From: Isoetes taiwanensis
Lineage: Eukaryota; Streptophyta; Lycopodiopsida; Isoetales; Isoetaceae
DNA: 64,000 nucleotides
NCBI GenBank assembly: GCA_021234155.1
Contig: JAJEKV010000101.1
Coordinates: 2,213,089-2,277,088, forward strand
Direction of reading: 5' to 3'
The number at the start of each line of letters is the position of its first letter. The stretch's first letter is position 1. The notes beneath the pieces are model-generated. The model worked only from the letters and a program-made list of their open reading frames with translations. It did no database searches and was not told the DNA's origin. A program made the position numbers and the translations under genes. This document shows positions 24,881-36,872 of this stretch, piece by piece.

Positions 24881-25479
24881 TCGGCCGACAATACGAACCT
24901 CTCTCCCGGCCACGCATTCCCGGGAGGACGCCGTGCATATCTATGCCCAGGCTCCACCTCCAGGAAATTCCGCTCACCATCCTACCTCGGAATATGCCGA
25001 TCCTTGGGAGAAATAACTTTGATCGACCACCGTCAGGTCGCCTTGTTGACCCCCTACCCGCCCTTGCAATCGCGATCCAACGTGGTTCATCACTTTCAGA
25101 TGTCAAACTTTGATCCCCGCGACATGTCAACGCGTCATGAAGCAACCTCCTGGATGAAACTCAACAACCTCTTTCTTCACCACGCAGAAGCCCACGATCC
25201 CGCCATGCTTCAACCTCCTCGGCCATATTAACCAAGACACTGGTTATCCCACATATTCGTGAATGTCGAGATTGTGGATGTGGGCAAATAATCACCGCCC
25301 ATTGCCGCAAATCTTCCCGCCACCCTATCGTATCAAAGCCGCCACGCCTTCAAAAGTTCAAACACATTTTCGGAGTTACAGAGACCTTCTGGGATCAACA
25401 AAACCTTGGGGAACTCACCATTCCTACCAAATCATGCACGCCCCGCATAGCAACGACATCGCTCAACCCCCACTACCGT

Positions 25480-26140
25480 GGATCGCTGGGCCAAGGCGTA
25501 AATTGACAAACCCTTGCCGCAGTTTGATCTATGAGGTCAAACATTCAATGGGTGAGCCCCTTTGTGTCATTGCACCTCAAACACAATGGAAAGATCCGGT
25601 TTTATGCGGACTACCGAAACTAAATCAAAGCCAAGCTGAGCGCGATCATTTTCCACTTCCCTTCACGCACTGTGTTCGAAGAGGTTGGTTTGACATGAGA
25701 TGTACTCTTCATGGATGGTTTTTCTTCGGGCTACAATCGATCTCAATCAAAGAATCTGATCAACTCAAGACTACTTTCACCACCCCGGGGGCACTTTTGC
25801 CCCGCAAGGTGGTTCCTTTGATTATCAAACTCTCCATCAACGCTTTCAACGCATCATGCTCTCGATTTTGATTTTATGAAGGAAAACCCTTCTTGCAAAT
25901 TTTCAAGATGACTTCCGGCCCTACATGGTATGGCTGACCATTTGGATAAATTGAACTCGCCTTTCGTGAAATGTGATGAGTCCCACATTAGTCTTAATCC
26001 CCAGAAATGCACCTTTTAAGGCCACTTCAGTGTTCTCATTAGGACACGCTGTACAAGAAAGGCAGGTATCACCACTGATCCTCGCCAAAATCGGGCTTGT
26101 GTGCTCAAAGCTCAAGCACCAATATCAAGGGGACACGCTT
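25480..26140 (+). pseudogene. Element A, reverse transcriptase remnant
   Basis: Pieces in three frames give KIRFYADYR, FPLPFT, FMDGFSSGYN and QSISIKESDQLKTTFTTP, then LSNSPST and a DDF catalytic core at about 25897-25915 (one T shorter than in element B, hence the shift). LNPQKCTF (about 25993-26015) marks the end of the palm. The order and spacing are those of Ty3/gypsy RT. Confidence 0.8.
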
Positions 26141-26149
26141 CTTTCCCCG

Positions 26150-26720
26150 GTAAGGTAAATTATTACTCCACCTTCATTCCCGGACTTGCAGCCATTGCCG
26201 ATCCCATTCATAAACTCATCGGTGATGAATCCACCTTGCTTGGAATTCCTCAAAGATGTCGCTTCCAACCGCTTGAAGCTTTTACTTGCTCAGGCCCCGC
26301 TTCTTGTTCCTCCTCAATGGGACAAGCCCTTTCATGTCCATGTAGATGTCTCTGCTGCTCGCTATTGAGATGTTCTTTTCAAGAATATGATGCGCATTAA
26401 TCGACAAAACCAAAACCCATATGCCGCCAGTAAAACTCAATTGGAGCCGTTGAACTACTCGCCACCGGCTGAAGCCTTGGGTTTAATTTTTCGTGTTCAA
26501 CGCCCGCCACTATCTTTAGGCAATGATCAAATTCTTGTTGACCACCAAGCACCTTTATTTGATCAACAAATCCACGCCTACCTGCCGCATTGCTCGTTGG
26601 GTTCTCCTTCCGCAAGAATTTGCACCTTTGAAATTGTTCACAAGGCAGGCAAATCTCATGTTGTCCCGGATACACGCATCCACGTGATGATCCTCCATGG
26701 GAGTCTCGTGATGCCTTTCG
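26150..26720 (+). pseudogene. Element A, RNase H remnant
   Basis: YYSTFIPGLAAIADPIHKL (26160-26216) is the connection segment. LKLLLAQAPLLV and DKPFHVHVDVSA (26270-26360) are the start of RNase H. ICTFEIVHKAGKSHVVPD (26620-26670) is its end. All are strongly matched by element B. Confidence 0.8.
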
Positions 26721-27049
26721 ACGCCAACTCTTTCTCGGGTCACGACCACGCCACATTGGTTCCACAACTTTCGCCAGATCTCCTCACAGCGCCTTTCCAC
26801 CGGAGGACGCCTTCCTCCAGCCAAGCCGCCAATCCCGCCGACACCAATTTCTCCGCGAGGTCCGCGGATCACACCCATGGTTGCGCAGCCATCTTTACAA
26901 AAAGGGCAAGGGATACCGCCCTCGATGCCGTGGTTCTCCTCATAAGGTCCCAGATATTGTCCGAGAAGCCCATGAAGGGCTCTGGTGGTGGTCATTTTCA
27001 TGGTGACACCACCAAGACGCAAAAATCCTTCTTGGCAGTTATTTTGGCC

Positions 27050-27960
27050 CATGCTCTTCAAAAGACGCCACACGCCACGACGCGGTGATGCTTGTCGGGG
27101 TGGGGAAGGCCCACGTCCGGTGATGCTCTTTCTCCTCGACGCCGGCCGCCACGCCACTTCCTTTCAAAGAAATGGAGATGGATTTTGTGGGACCCATTGA
27201 TCCGCTTCAAGCACATATCACACCCGCGTTCGCCACATTCGGGTTTCAATCGACCACGCTTACCAAATGGGCTTTAGCTTGCGCACTTCCGACAACACCA
27301 GCCAAAGCACCGCCAAGGTCATCTATCGAAGAAATCATCACGCTGCTTTGGCTGCCCCACCTGAGTCGGGTCGCTGATCGCTGTCCATTTTATCAATCAT
27401 ATCATCAAGGAGCTAACGGATTATCTATGATCCATCATCACAAGAGCACACCTTACTATCCCCAAGGAACGGATTGGCCGAAAAGCACCAACAAAACTCC
27501 TCGGGTCACAATTCTCAAGAAAATTTGTGATGCTTCTCAAATCGATTGGCAAAACAAGCTTCCTATAGTTCTTTGGGCTTACAATACTTGTTTCAAAAAA
27601 TCGCCATCGGGTCACACTTTCAAATTGGTTTATGGTCAAGAAGCTCTAATGCCCTTTGAATACATTCTTTCAACTCTCCGCTTTTCAACCGCTACAGCCA
27701 TAACTACCACGGCCAAGACTCAAAGAAAGGGTTTATCAATTGGAACAGCTTGGATGAACTTCACAAGGATGCTTATATTTGTGTTCTTCATGGACAATCT
27801 ACGTAAATCATTGCATGACAAAAGACTTAAGACAAAAACATTCAAAGAAGGAGATTTGGTTCTTCTTTATGATTCTCGCTACAAAAACTTTCCTAAGTTA
27901 AAGTTTCATGGCTTGGCCCTTATCAAATTGTTCAAGTAGTGCAACCCGCTGTTTTCAAGT
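27050..27960 (+). pseudogene. Element A, integrase remnant
   Basis: MDFVGPIDPLQAHITP (27178-27230) opens the integrase core. KWALACALP (27268-27295) and later WQNKLPIVLWAYNTCFKKSP (27550-27605) with LVYGQEALMPFE (27625-27660) are the middle and end of the core. DKRLKTKTFKEGDLVLLYD (27820-27875) is the C-terminal segment. The frame from 27172 to 27939 is open for 255 residues, the best-preserved part of the element, though pieces of the catalytic core are missing. Confidence 0.85.
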
Positions 27961-28129
27961 CGGCTGAATTAGATGGAACTCCATTACCTACACTAGTTAA
28001 TGGCTTTCGCCAAACAATTTCATATACACCGTAAAGTGCCAATCATACAAATGATGCCGCTCAAGACAAAGACACAAATGATAGTGACTAACCAAGCAAG
28101 ATATTTATATTATATGGGGGAATTTTTTA

Positions 28130-28734
28130 CAAAATATGGGCAGAGCCCATCTATTTCCTCGCTATGGGCAGGGCCCTATTTACAAAAAATGGCCGAAATA
28201 CCTCTATCTACTAAATCCTAAGGAGAAAACTCCTCTACCCCGGTTTGAGCAGAGGTGATACGCAGGATGTGGTAGTAATTCCTTTCCGTGGTCCCAAATA
28301 AGCAGTAGACCACCTCCATCCTCGATTGTATGGGGATCGGGATGCTCACCATCCCCGCGACACCACCCGCATCCATGGCAATGCCACCTGCCAGGCACCG
28401 CTAGAGGTCCAGGCGGTCCATTTTACAAGTGATCCACTGCATGCTTAGACGGCATAGTGCATTTGTCATGCAATCCAAGAGACATATACCGAACGCCATC
28501 GTGTCTCAGCTTCAACCCTCGTTTTATATAGCCAACCGAGGAACTCTTCACGACGTGGACCAATCGTAAAATTCGCCAACGTGGTTGCAATGCAAGGTCG
28601 CTTTCTAAATGGAGCACCGTTTCTCCCCCAAAGATATCTAGCCATGGTACCTTCTCGACATTCGCTTTTAATGATATCCCACTTCGAAGTTGCCGATTAA
28701 ATGATATTCTTTTCTTTTCACGCACGTCGAACAT
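28130..28734 (-). other. Unassigned minus-strand reading frame inside element A
   Basis: On minus, 28734-28423 (103 residues) and 28398-28204 (64 residues) lie in one frame separated by a short stop-containing gap, making about 175 codons. I recognise no family. It falls in the part of element A that B lacks, so it may be a further insertion, an antisense frame of the element, or chance. Confidence 0.3.
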
Positions 28735-28749
28735 TAATATATGTCGTCC

Positions 28750-31700
28750 TTTAGCCCAAATTGATTCATCTCATCATTCTCTCCGCCTCATCTCCACCGC
28801 CTCATGCTTCTCCCTTTCTTGTTTGGGGACTTAGCCAAAATTTTGCCTTTCAATTGCCTCCTTGATCTCGTTGCCACCGGCATCATCAACGTTTCTTTGT
28901 TTAAGCCCTCATCATGCCCCCCTTCTACACTTTGCGCCCTAAAACCTTTTAAGCCTATCTCGCCTTAGGTCTTCCTCGGCTCTCCGCCTTCTCACGGTTC
29001 TTATGCTAAACGTTCTTCGCCATGATTTGCATTCAAAATTTCCTACACTTCAAGCTTAACCTCCAAGGATGTTTGCTTCGGTCCGGTCACGGTCTTTCGG
29101 CAGCCACCTTCGAGGCCCCCTTGTTGGTCCAGCCTGAAATAGCATTAACGCCACAAACTTTAAATTTTCACAACTTGAGCTCCCTACCCCAAATCCCAAC
29201 AATTGCAGCGGTTCATCGCCACATCACCAACAAGCCCTGGAAGGTTGCTACGTGGTCGACATGCCACCACCATTTTACTTTACTCAAAGATTTAATTTCG
29301 AGGTATTCAAATTATTCCTTTGCAAAACCTTCTGCCTCTTGGGCTGCTTTTACAGACATGGACGCCACTCAGCTTTGGTGCTCCCGCTATCAAGCCAACC
29401 AAAGATCGCCTCACAATATTGCCAAGCCACATGACACTTTTGTGAAGTTTCAGGGCGAAATTGCTTTGGGTATTCCATCAAGAACACCCATATCAATAAG
29501 CCGCTTTTATAATATAGTCATCATCGCCATCCACTCCAATCTCCATGTTGATTGGCCACGCCTATTGTTCTACCGCTTCTTTCAAGAAGTAGACCGCATT
29601 CGGCTACCCCCCCTCTGCCTCTCGAATTTTAGTGGGTGGCCATCTTCGTGCACTCATTCGTCATTATCTTCCCCGTTTCTTGAGCCCTTCCGCTTCACAT
29701 ACCTCCACTCACCGCTCACTCACGTCATTCCCAAAACAAACCCAACAGCCGGACTTTCACGCCAAATTTCACCTCGCCCTGCACCGCACCACGCGTCATC
29801 AGATCCTCTTCCTCCCCCTCAAGCCACGCCTTCCAATTCCCGCCATTCTCAACAATGAGAACAAGGCTGACAGGCCCTCAGACCTCCACATCCTCGGGAT
29901 AGCCCTGCAAATTCCGGCGAGGATGTTCATAGCCCATGCCATGCGCAATGCATCACGGTGAGGCTCTCATGAATGGTGTTCAGCGCCCCTCGAGGCTTCC
30001 CACAGCTCAAAGAGACCTCCAAGCCGCGAATGGCACAAGTTCAAACTTTGGAGGCCCAACTTCAAGAAAAAGCATCGGCTCTCTACGTGCCCATGTAGAT
30101 CTCAAAAAGTGCTCGGGATCGCACACGCCTCCTTGAAGATCACCGATTTCGGTTTCAAAACACAATTCAAGACTTGTTGGAACGAGAACAAGTCAAAAGA
30201 TACCCTCCGGGTGACAAGGAGAAAGCCATTGCTAAGCTAGAAACCTTGTATTCGAGCTTTCTCTAATTAATGCTCAAGTTCATGACCTTTACCGAAGTGA
30301 CGCTAAACTCACCTCCCTCCTCAAGCTCGGCTTTTCCACGGCGACCAATCAGCCTAACGCCCATCCGTGATCGCTTCGGAGGCTCGTAAACGTAAGGTCA
30401 TCGATGACGCCGAGATTGCCACGCTTCACTCCAAACTCCAGTGGCAATCCTCTTCACATGCCACGCTTCCTAGTAAACGGGTCCGTGATCGGTCCCGCCT
30501 TTTGTTAGAAAAGGAGAATCGGATCCGGACCTTGAACATCGGCTCCGCCAGCGGTTCAATCCGGCCAAGAAGCCCAAAACAAACAGAGGGATATATTGAC
30601 ATTGCTACCAACATCCCCGTGGACTTCTCTACTCCTTCCAAATTATCTTGACTATGTGGTGGCCTCCGCACCTTTTCCTTTTGAAGTGGTATCGGCGCCA
30701 ATGGCAATGTTCATCAACAACCACTCAAAAGTGTGGATTTCCTTCGGATCTGGCCGGATCTTTCTATAGAAGACAAGGGTTTATTTTGTGCCCTCTTAGT
30801 CTTTGATCAGCTCACTTCTGAAGATCCTGAATTGGTCATTTTCTGTGTTGTTCAGCCCATGGCTTATGTTTTTCATGACTTCTACCTGGCGGATCGCCAG
30901 GATAAAATTCCGCCCCCATTGTGTTTTCCTCGAGGCAACTCCAATGCCGCTTGGTTGTTATCATCAACCAACCAATATTTCAAGGATCCCCGCTTTCGGT
31001 CCTCGACCTTTGAACAGAGTACATGCTGAACTTGCTCGACTTACCTCCTCTCTGGCGGTGAAACATTGAACAGTAAACAAAAATTTGGCGCATCCTGACG
31101 ATCTTGAGTTCGCCCAAATTTATATGCAGCACTTGTGAGGCTACAATCAACTCCGTGGCCTTCTGGAAAGCAAGACCATCCCAACAGGTTGGGTAAATCC
31201 CCCTGTCTATCAATTACTCTCTACTTCAGAATGGGACCATTGGTGTCGTGCTCTTGATCAAGATCTCGTTCGAGCATTCAGGGACATGGCTCTGCAACCA
31301 ATGCACACAGGCCTGCTTCCCTCTCCATATGCTTCCTTAGGAGTCCCTCCGCATACGGTTCCTCTCTTCCGGTGGCGTCTTCCCTTTTGAACGAAGGTCC
31401 TGGATGGCCACGCTGGGTCGACTCCGCCTCAGATCTCGACGGATCTCCGGTGGGATCCCCGATTTGTTAGCCGCTCCAATTGGGAGGATAATGCCACCTT
31501 GGACACTCCTGAGAATTGGATTTACATCGGTAATGAGCGTGGTTGGCAATGGCCTGTTGATGCTTTGCATGGTCTTGATACCTTCTTGCGAGAATGCACC
31601 ACCTCACCCGACCCTTCCCAGATCAAGCTGGTTTACGTGCTTTGCTCTCAAATGCATCTGCGCTCAGCTCTTTTAAATGGCGCGTCAATCTTTCCATTGC

Positions 31701-31990
31701 AATCCGAATGCCAGCGTCAGTGCCTTCGGTCTCCAGACCTGCCTTCTCATGGAGTGCCAGTTTGTTCCTTCGGACGCTCATGCTGCCTTGGAAGACATGG
31801 TGCGCTCTCACTTCCTCATTGCTGCCGATCCTGCACTTGGGCTAAACACTCCTGACGCTCTTCAAACACGCCAGGACCTCATTGCTCATTACCATAATGG
31901 TGCCCGTCCTCATTCCCGTGAAGATCACTTTTCTTTGGTTTCCGCCCTCGGGCTTACTTCCTCCTTTTCTTGGTGAGTGTCGTTTGGTGG
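28750..31990 (+). pseudogene. Element A, extra ORF downstream of integrase (aORF)
   Basis: A decayed sense-strand coding region of about 3.2 kb lies between integrase and the 3' LTR. It includes a 278-residue frame at 29022-29858 and a coiled-coil-like part (LLEDHRFRFQNTIQDLLERE and on, about 30130-30200). DFLRIWPDLSIEDKG, FHDFYLADRQD (30733-30905), then PENWIYIGNERGW (about 31508-31546) and QMHLRSALL (31648-31675) follow. The last 1.3 kb has clear counterparts in element B (35440-36780 minus), so it is a conserved part of the family. The function is unknown. Extra ORFs after integrase are known from several plant gypsy lineages. Confidence 0.65.
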
Positions 31991-31996
31991 GGGAAG

Positions 31997-32581
31997 TGTT
32001 AGTCCTGTGCCTCTCCTATGCGAGGACTATTCATGCATTCGGCCGGACCAAGTCAAGGCCAGGATCCACAACCGGTAGCGATTAGTCGTCAAAGGCCCAA
32101 TGAGAAGACCAAGCGGCCGGACCCGCGATCAAAGCTGCGTCCGTCAACAACGGTATTTTCGGACAAGTGGCTGACCCTTCCCGCTCCCGTCTGCGTGATT
32201 CCGGGCTTTTCAAGAGGCACCGCCGTGCATTCCTGCAAATCGGGCCTCCTTCGAGTCGGCGCAGAATCGATCGAGTGTCTATATTGGGCCAAAGGCCATT
32301 GTACTATATATATGAGTAGAGCTAGCACATGAGTTTTAGATGAGTTTTGAGTCTTGTCTCACTTCAGGTTTCTCTCTCGGCTATTTGAGCTCATGTATCA
32401 TCATCATTGATATCAAGGAAGCTTATCATTGTTGTCTCATTGTTCTTTTGTTTTCTTTTCCCCTTCCTTTTGGTTTTCCCGCGGCAAATCCCAAGTGACA
32501 TAATCCCCTGATCCTCCTGTTAGATCCAAGGGTCCTCCAGAGGGCTGTCTTGCGCGGAGTTCCCCAATCGGACCCCAAACA
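31997..32581 (+). repeat. Element A, 3' LTR
   Basis: This 585-base copy starts TGTTAGTCC and ends GGACCCCAAACA, preceded by a purine tract. It has TATATATATGAG near 32305. It differs from the 5' LTR at many positions, indicating an old insertion. Confidence 0.92.
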
Positions 32582-32586
32582 ATCTT
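32582..32586 (+). repeat. Target site duplication of element A, right copy (ATCTT)
   Basis: It directly follows the 3' LTR and matches GTCTT at 21570-21574 in 4 of 5 positions. Confidence 0.7.
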
Positions 32587-33029
32587 CCGGGCGTTGCTCA
32601 TTGCCCGCTTCTACCTTCTTTTTGATAATCGCCCGCCTTTACGTTTCTTGTTTACGCCCGGTGATGTGTCTGATTCATTTGTTGAGCTACCGCCGGATCC
32701 ACTCTCCGAGGTCTCCGACCGCTAGAACTGAAGGTGACCGGACTCCTCCTACCTCTTCTTTTCCTCTTTACTGTTTTCTCGACAACCTAATTTTTCTTCC
32801 CTTTTCCGGAGCTTTCGCCAATACCTCCCACGGTGGTGGAGGTCCATACTCTTGAGCATGCATTAGTGGTGTTGCCCAATCAGTAATTGTCCGTGATCTG
32901 ATTCCTCATCTGAGCCAACATTGCATTCATTGTTTCAACCGTCATGTCTTGTTTGTCGTCATGTTCCCGGCCGAACAAATTCCTAGGTTGCCACTGGTGC
33001 TGCCGGCCTTGGCCTTGAGACCTTGAACC

Positions 33030-33605
33030 GGTGTTCCTGGCTGCAAGTATTGGTCATTAATGTTGTTACTTAGGTTATACATTATTCAACTTTATTTACA
33101 AGTCAATTATTATTAAGTATGAAAGAAATCATGTCAAATTTCAACTTATAAGTTAAAAACAAGTTATGGCAATTAATATACGAGAGTTATACATTACATA
33201 GAATTATATAGTGATACATGGACTGACGACATTTTTATGCATTTTAATAATATTAAAACAAAAGTGTTTATCTTCGAGACCCCTTCATTGATACATATTC
33301 TAAACGAGGTGCACCTTGGACTACCACAGTCGTCGGATCTGTCAATCCTATGGCCCAGACTGTATGTTGGAGCTTCTTGACACCTCTCGTTTCGATTATG
33401 CTCAATTATGATTGGGGACGCCTATGATTTTAAGATGTCGAATACGAGTTTGCCTAAGGTTTTGATGGTATATCGAGCCTCTATACGGTTTGGCTTAAGC
33501 TTTTAGAATATGAAATACGGGGATTCGAACCTCTACCAAAATAACTCAATGTCCTAATACGACTACTTTAACCAATCTAACCAGTGAGCTAATGTGACTA
33601 TTTTT
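33030..33605 (-). repeat. tRNA-derived SINE-like unit
   Basis: On minus an A-box TAGCTCACTGG (33581-33591) and a perfect B-box GGTTCGAATCC (33521-33531) form an internal Pol III promoter. Sixty bases separate the two box starts, longer than in a simple tRNA, and no acceptor stem closes, so a SINE is favoured over a tRNA gene. The body is AT-rich sequence unlike the GC-richer gag around it. The 3' boundary near 33030 is a guess from base composition. Confidence 0.5.
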
Positions 33606-34875
33606 TATCTTAAATCTATGTTTTTTTTTTATAATAACCCATTGAATTGTTTTAGGGATATGGTTTCAAGAATTATATCTATATCAAATCCCCCTGGAAC
33701 CCCCTGTTATTTTGCTACATATTGAAGAAGTTCTTCACGTTCCTAAGTTGAAGGCCTTTGCCGACGTTGCGCAAGATGTTTCTAGAAGATCCACCTTCGA
33801 GGGCTTGAGCCATTTGAGGCGCAAGGAGTTCGGGTGCCGTTGCCGCAACAACCATCAATGGTGCGTCTCTCAAGTGGCCCCTAGCGAAGTCGAGGCTGTG
33901 GAGTACCACAGATCTCTTAAAGAGGATGATGTGATCCGTGTGGCTGCTCAGCTTGGCGTGCTGTCCGAAGCCAGAGAGCACTTTGTGGAGCGCCACGGAC
34001 TCTTCCCCTCGCGGGCTGAACTCCTTGTGAAAAACTGTCATCTGCCCTTGGCTGAGGACTGGAAGGTAGTACCGGTGTGCCTTACCTTTCCTATGATCTT
34101 CGAACCTGTGCCCTTTCTTTGAGCTGCTTCTCGTAGACGTCTAATGCCAAGAGGTCTTCATGGTCTCTCCACATAGTGGTTGTGCTTTCCAGGTTGATGC
34201 TACTGGATGCCTCCCGCATGCTCCTTGATCGAACCGTTCGGCTAGAGCTTGGGCCCCTCCCCCCCGGTTTGTATAACTTTTGCTTTGGATCTCCCGAAAT
34301 TCTTCCTCGGAATGATCGGGCAGCGTTGACGATACATCTCCCTTTATGTGCTCGTGGGGTGGCGATGTCGACATCATCTCACCGGCGTAGGAGTGCCTTT
34401 CTGCTACTTCTCTTGGAACCTCATGATAAGAGTAGTCGATGAAGTCACTCTGTTGTTCTTTTGCGATCAGGCCTAAGAGCTCGTCGATTCTAAGCCCTTT
34501 TTCTTGGCAGTATGGAAGGTTGAGGATGTCATTTTGCCGGAATGTACTCCTCTCCTTGATTACTATCGGGCGCCGATTGGTGGTTCATTAGCCGCCTGAT
34601 GTCATCATCGTTACCTCGCTATCGCCTCTCCATTCTTGTTGTCAGCCTCCCCGCTTTCCCAACACGGTTTTCTTCCCCTAGCTGCTTTCGTAATCTTGCT
34701 CAATTTGGAATGCCCCTATTCTTGTGCCATGGTACTTTTCAGTACTCACGGACTCGATCTCATGTATCCGGCCTCGCTCCATTCTTGTGTTGAGTGGCGC
34801 TAGGTCCAAGGGGCGGATCGAGGGCTCTCCACCTTGTTGCCTCGCCTTCTACTGCATGAATAGAGCGAGGGCCGC

Positions 34876-34880
34876 ATGTG
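34876..34880 (+). repeat. Target site duplication of element B, left copy (ATGTG)
   Basis: ATGTG directly adjoins the LTR and matches 43284-43288 perfectly. Confidence 0.88.
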
Positions 34881-35431
34881 TGTTTGGGGTGCGGGTTCTG
34901 GAACTCCTCGAAGACAGCCCTCTGTGGAGGACCCGTGGATCTAACAGAGAGTCCGGGACTATGTCACGCGATTTGCAAGAAAAGAACAAGAAGAAGAAAA
35001 CGTAACAAATATGAGGGAAAATGATAAGCTTCCTTGATATCAATGATGAACATACATGAGCTCTCAATAGAGAGAAAAAACTAAAGGAGACAAGACTCAA
35101 AACTCATCTAGAACTCATGTGCGAAGCTCTAGTCATATATATAGTACAATGGCCTTTGGCCCAATATAGACACTCCCGACCGATCTCGCGTTACGACTCA
35201 CGGAAGGAGGCCTGATTCTGCGTGAATGCTTGGCGGTGCTTCTTGAGGTGCTCTGGGATCACGCCGACGCCGGGGTGATGGCCCGCCACTTGTCCGAAGG
35301 GCCTCTTGGAGTGGTCACGCTGGTCTTCATGGGGCCTTTAGATGATCACCCGCGGTTGATCGCGGGATCCTTGTGCTTGACCTGGTCCGTCAGATGATGA
35401 ATAGTCCCGTACTGTGAGGCACAGACTAACA
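34881..35431 (-). repeat. Element B, 3' LTR
   Basis: A 551-base copy paired with 42731-43283. The TATA-like CTATATATATGAC (minus) lies near 35130-35142. Substitutions relative to the 5' LTR are scattered. Confidence 0.93.
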
Positions 35432-35439
35432 CTCTTCCA

Positions 35440-36780
35440 CCAAACGACACACTCGAAAGGAAGAAAAAGGAGGAAGTGTTTCGGGGGGTGGGAAGCCATC
35501 CCCCTCAAAGTGATCCTCACGGGAGTGAGGACGGGCACCATTATGATACACCGGCCAATGAGATCCCCGGGCGTTTTGAAGAGCGTGGAGGTGTGTTGAG
35601 GCCAAGGGCGGATCTGCATCAATAAGAAATGGAGATCGCACCACGTCTTCAAGGGCAAAGATGGGCGTCGGAGGAAACGAACCGACATTCCATGAGGAGG
35701 CGGGTCTAGAGGCCGAAGGCACCGATCGCATTCGGATTGCAGTGAAAAATTAGGCCGCCTATTCAAGGAGCCGAAAGCAAGAGGCATTTGAGAGCGCACA
35801 AAACCCCGCTTGAAGATGAACTCAAGGGTCCGGTGAGGTGGTGGCATTCTCGCATAAAGGTGTCGGAGACCATGAAGCGCGATCGCCGGGCGCTGCCAAC
35901 CACGCCATTAGCAATATAGATCCAATTTGTCGGTGGTATCAAGAGTGGCACCCTCCTCCCAATGGGAACGGGCGAACAAAAACGGGGGATCCCACCGGAG
36001 ATCCGCCGAGATCCGAGGTGGAGTCCATCCAAATGGCCATCCATGATCTTTGTCCAAAAGGGGAGGCTTCAATCGAAGTCGTGAACCCGGGGCATGGAGG
36101 TACTCCCGGGGAAGCATATGGAGAAGGAACCATGCCCGTGGGGGTTCTTGCCGAAATGTCTCCCCGGAATTGATCGACAAGATCCCGGATCAAGAGCTTG
36201 ACACCAACGATCCCAAAGAGAAGCGTAGAGTTGAGAGTTGACAGGAGGGCTATCCCATCCCGTGGGGACCGCCTTGCTATCCAACAGCCCTTAATTGATT
36301 ATAACCCTTGCAAGGTGTTTGCATATAAACTTGTGCATAGGGAAGATCCTCGGGATGTCCTAAACTTCCTTACTGTTCGCCGCCTTAAACGCGAGAGAGG
36401 TAAATGATTGGCAGCTTCGGGCATGTACTCTGATGAAGAGTGTGGGTCCGAGCATGATCGCAAGATATGGATTGTTATCCCGAAGCAACCATTGCACCGT
36501 GGGGTCACCCCCGAAAGAGAGGGCGTGGCCCATCTCCGTTTTCCCCGTATCACCTAGATAGAAATCATGAAATATGTAAGCCATGGGCTGAACAACTCAA
36601 GGGTGATAAAGTCCTGATCGGCCACAGGTATGAGATCAAAGACCAAAAGGGCACAAAGATAACCCCTTTGTCTTCAATGGAGAGTTCTGGCCAAATCAAG
36701 AAAATCGGCAAAGGCGCTAGGAATATCCACGTGTCCATTCGCCGTATGCCACTTCAAAAGGAAGAAGTGGTGTTTGCTTC
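35440..36780 (-). pseudogene. Element B, extra ORF downstream of integrase (shortened aORF)
   Basis: On minus, pieces such as MAYIFHDFYLGD (36584-36549), SLWDRWCQALDPGS (about 36218-36175), WMAIWMDSTSDLGG (about 36050-36005) and a 169-residue frame at 35847-35338 match the last 1.3 kb of the extra ORF of element A. The first 1.9 kb of that ORF is missing, removed by a deletion whose junction lies near 36790. The function is unknown. Confidence 0.65.
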
Positions 36781-36872
36781 TTGAATCATCTGTTTGGTGA
36801 TTTTTAAACTTTACGTGTGATGAAATGTTTTGAGGCTAAAACCATTAACCAAGGTAGGTAATGGAGTGCCAT

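Larger units (their letters stand above)
21575..32581 (+). mobile_element. Element A: 11.0-kb Ty3/gypsy LTR retrotransposon, plus strand, inserted in element C
   Basis: The element runs from TGTTAGTC to CCCCAAACA with LTRs at both ends and gag, protease, RT, RNase H and integrase remnants in that order. The order (integrase after RT) places it in Ty3/gypsy. A further open region follows integrase. All coding parts are decayed by shifts and stops. A near-match 5-bp target duplication flanks it. It is the same family as element B (34881-43283) but in opposite orientation, and is longer by about 2.6 kb because B lacks the counterpart of about 28.05-30.66 kb. A purine run GGTGGGGGAAG directly precedes the 3' LTR (31986-31996). 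Confidence 0.92.
32587..34880 (-). pseudogene. Element C, middle part of gag region between inserted elements A and B
   Basis: On minus this segment leads into the gag part at 21569. Joining 32587 to 21574 (element A and one target copy removed) gives the open frame KKKVEAGNEQRPEDKKVRRF across the junction. Other pieces on minus (for example 34377-34141 with its SSTLPDHSEEEFREIQ stretch, and 34041-33715) are charged and gag-like but not diagnostic. A SINE-like unit interrupts it at about 33.0-33.6 kb. Confidence 0.6.
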
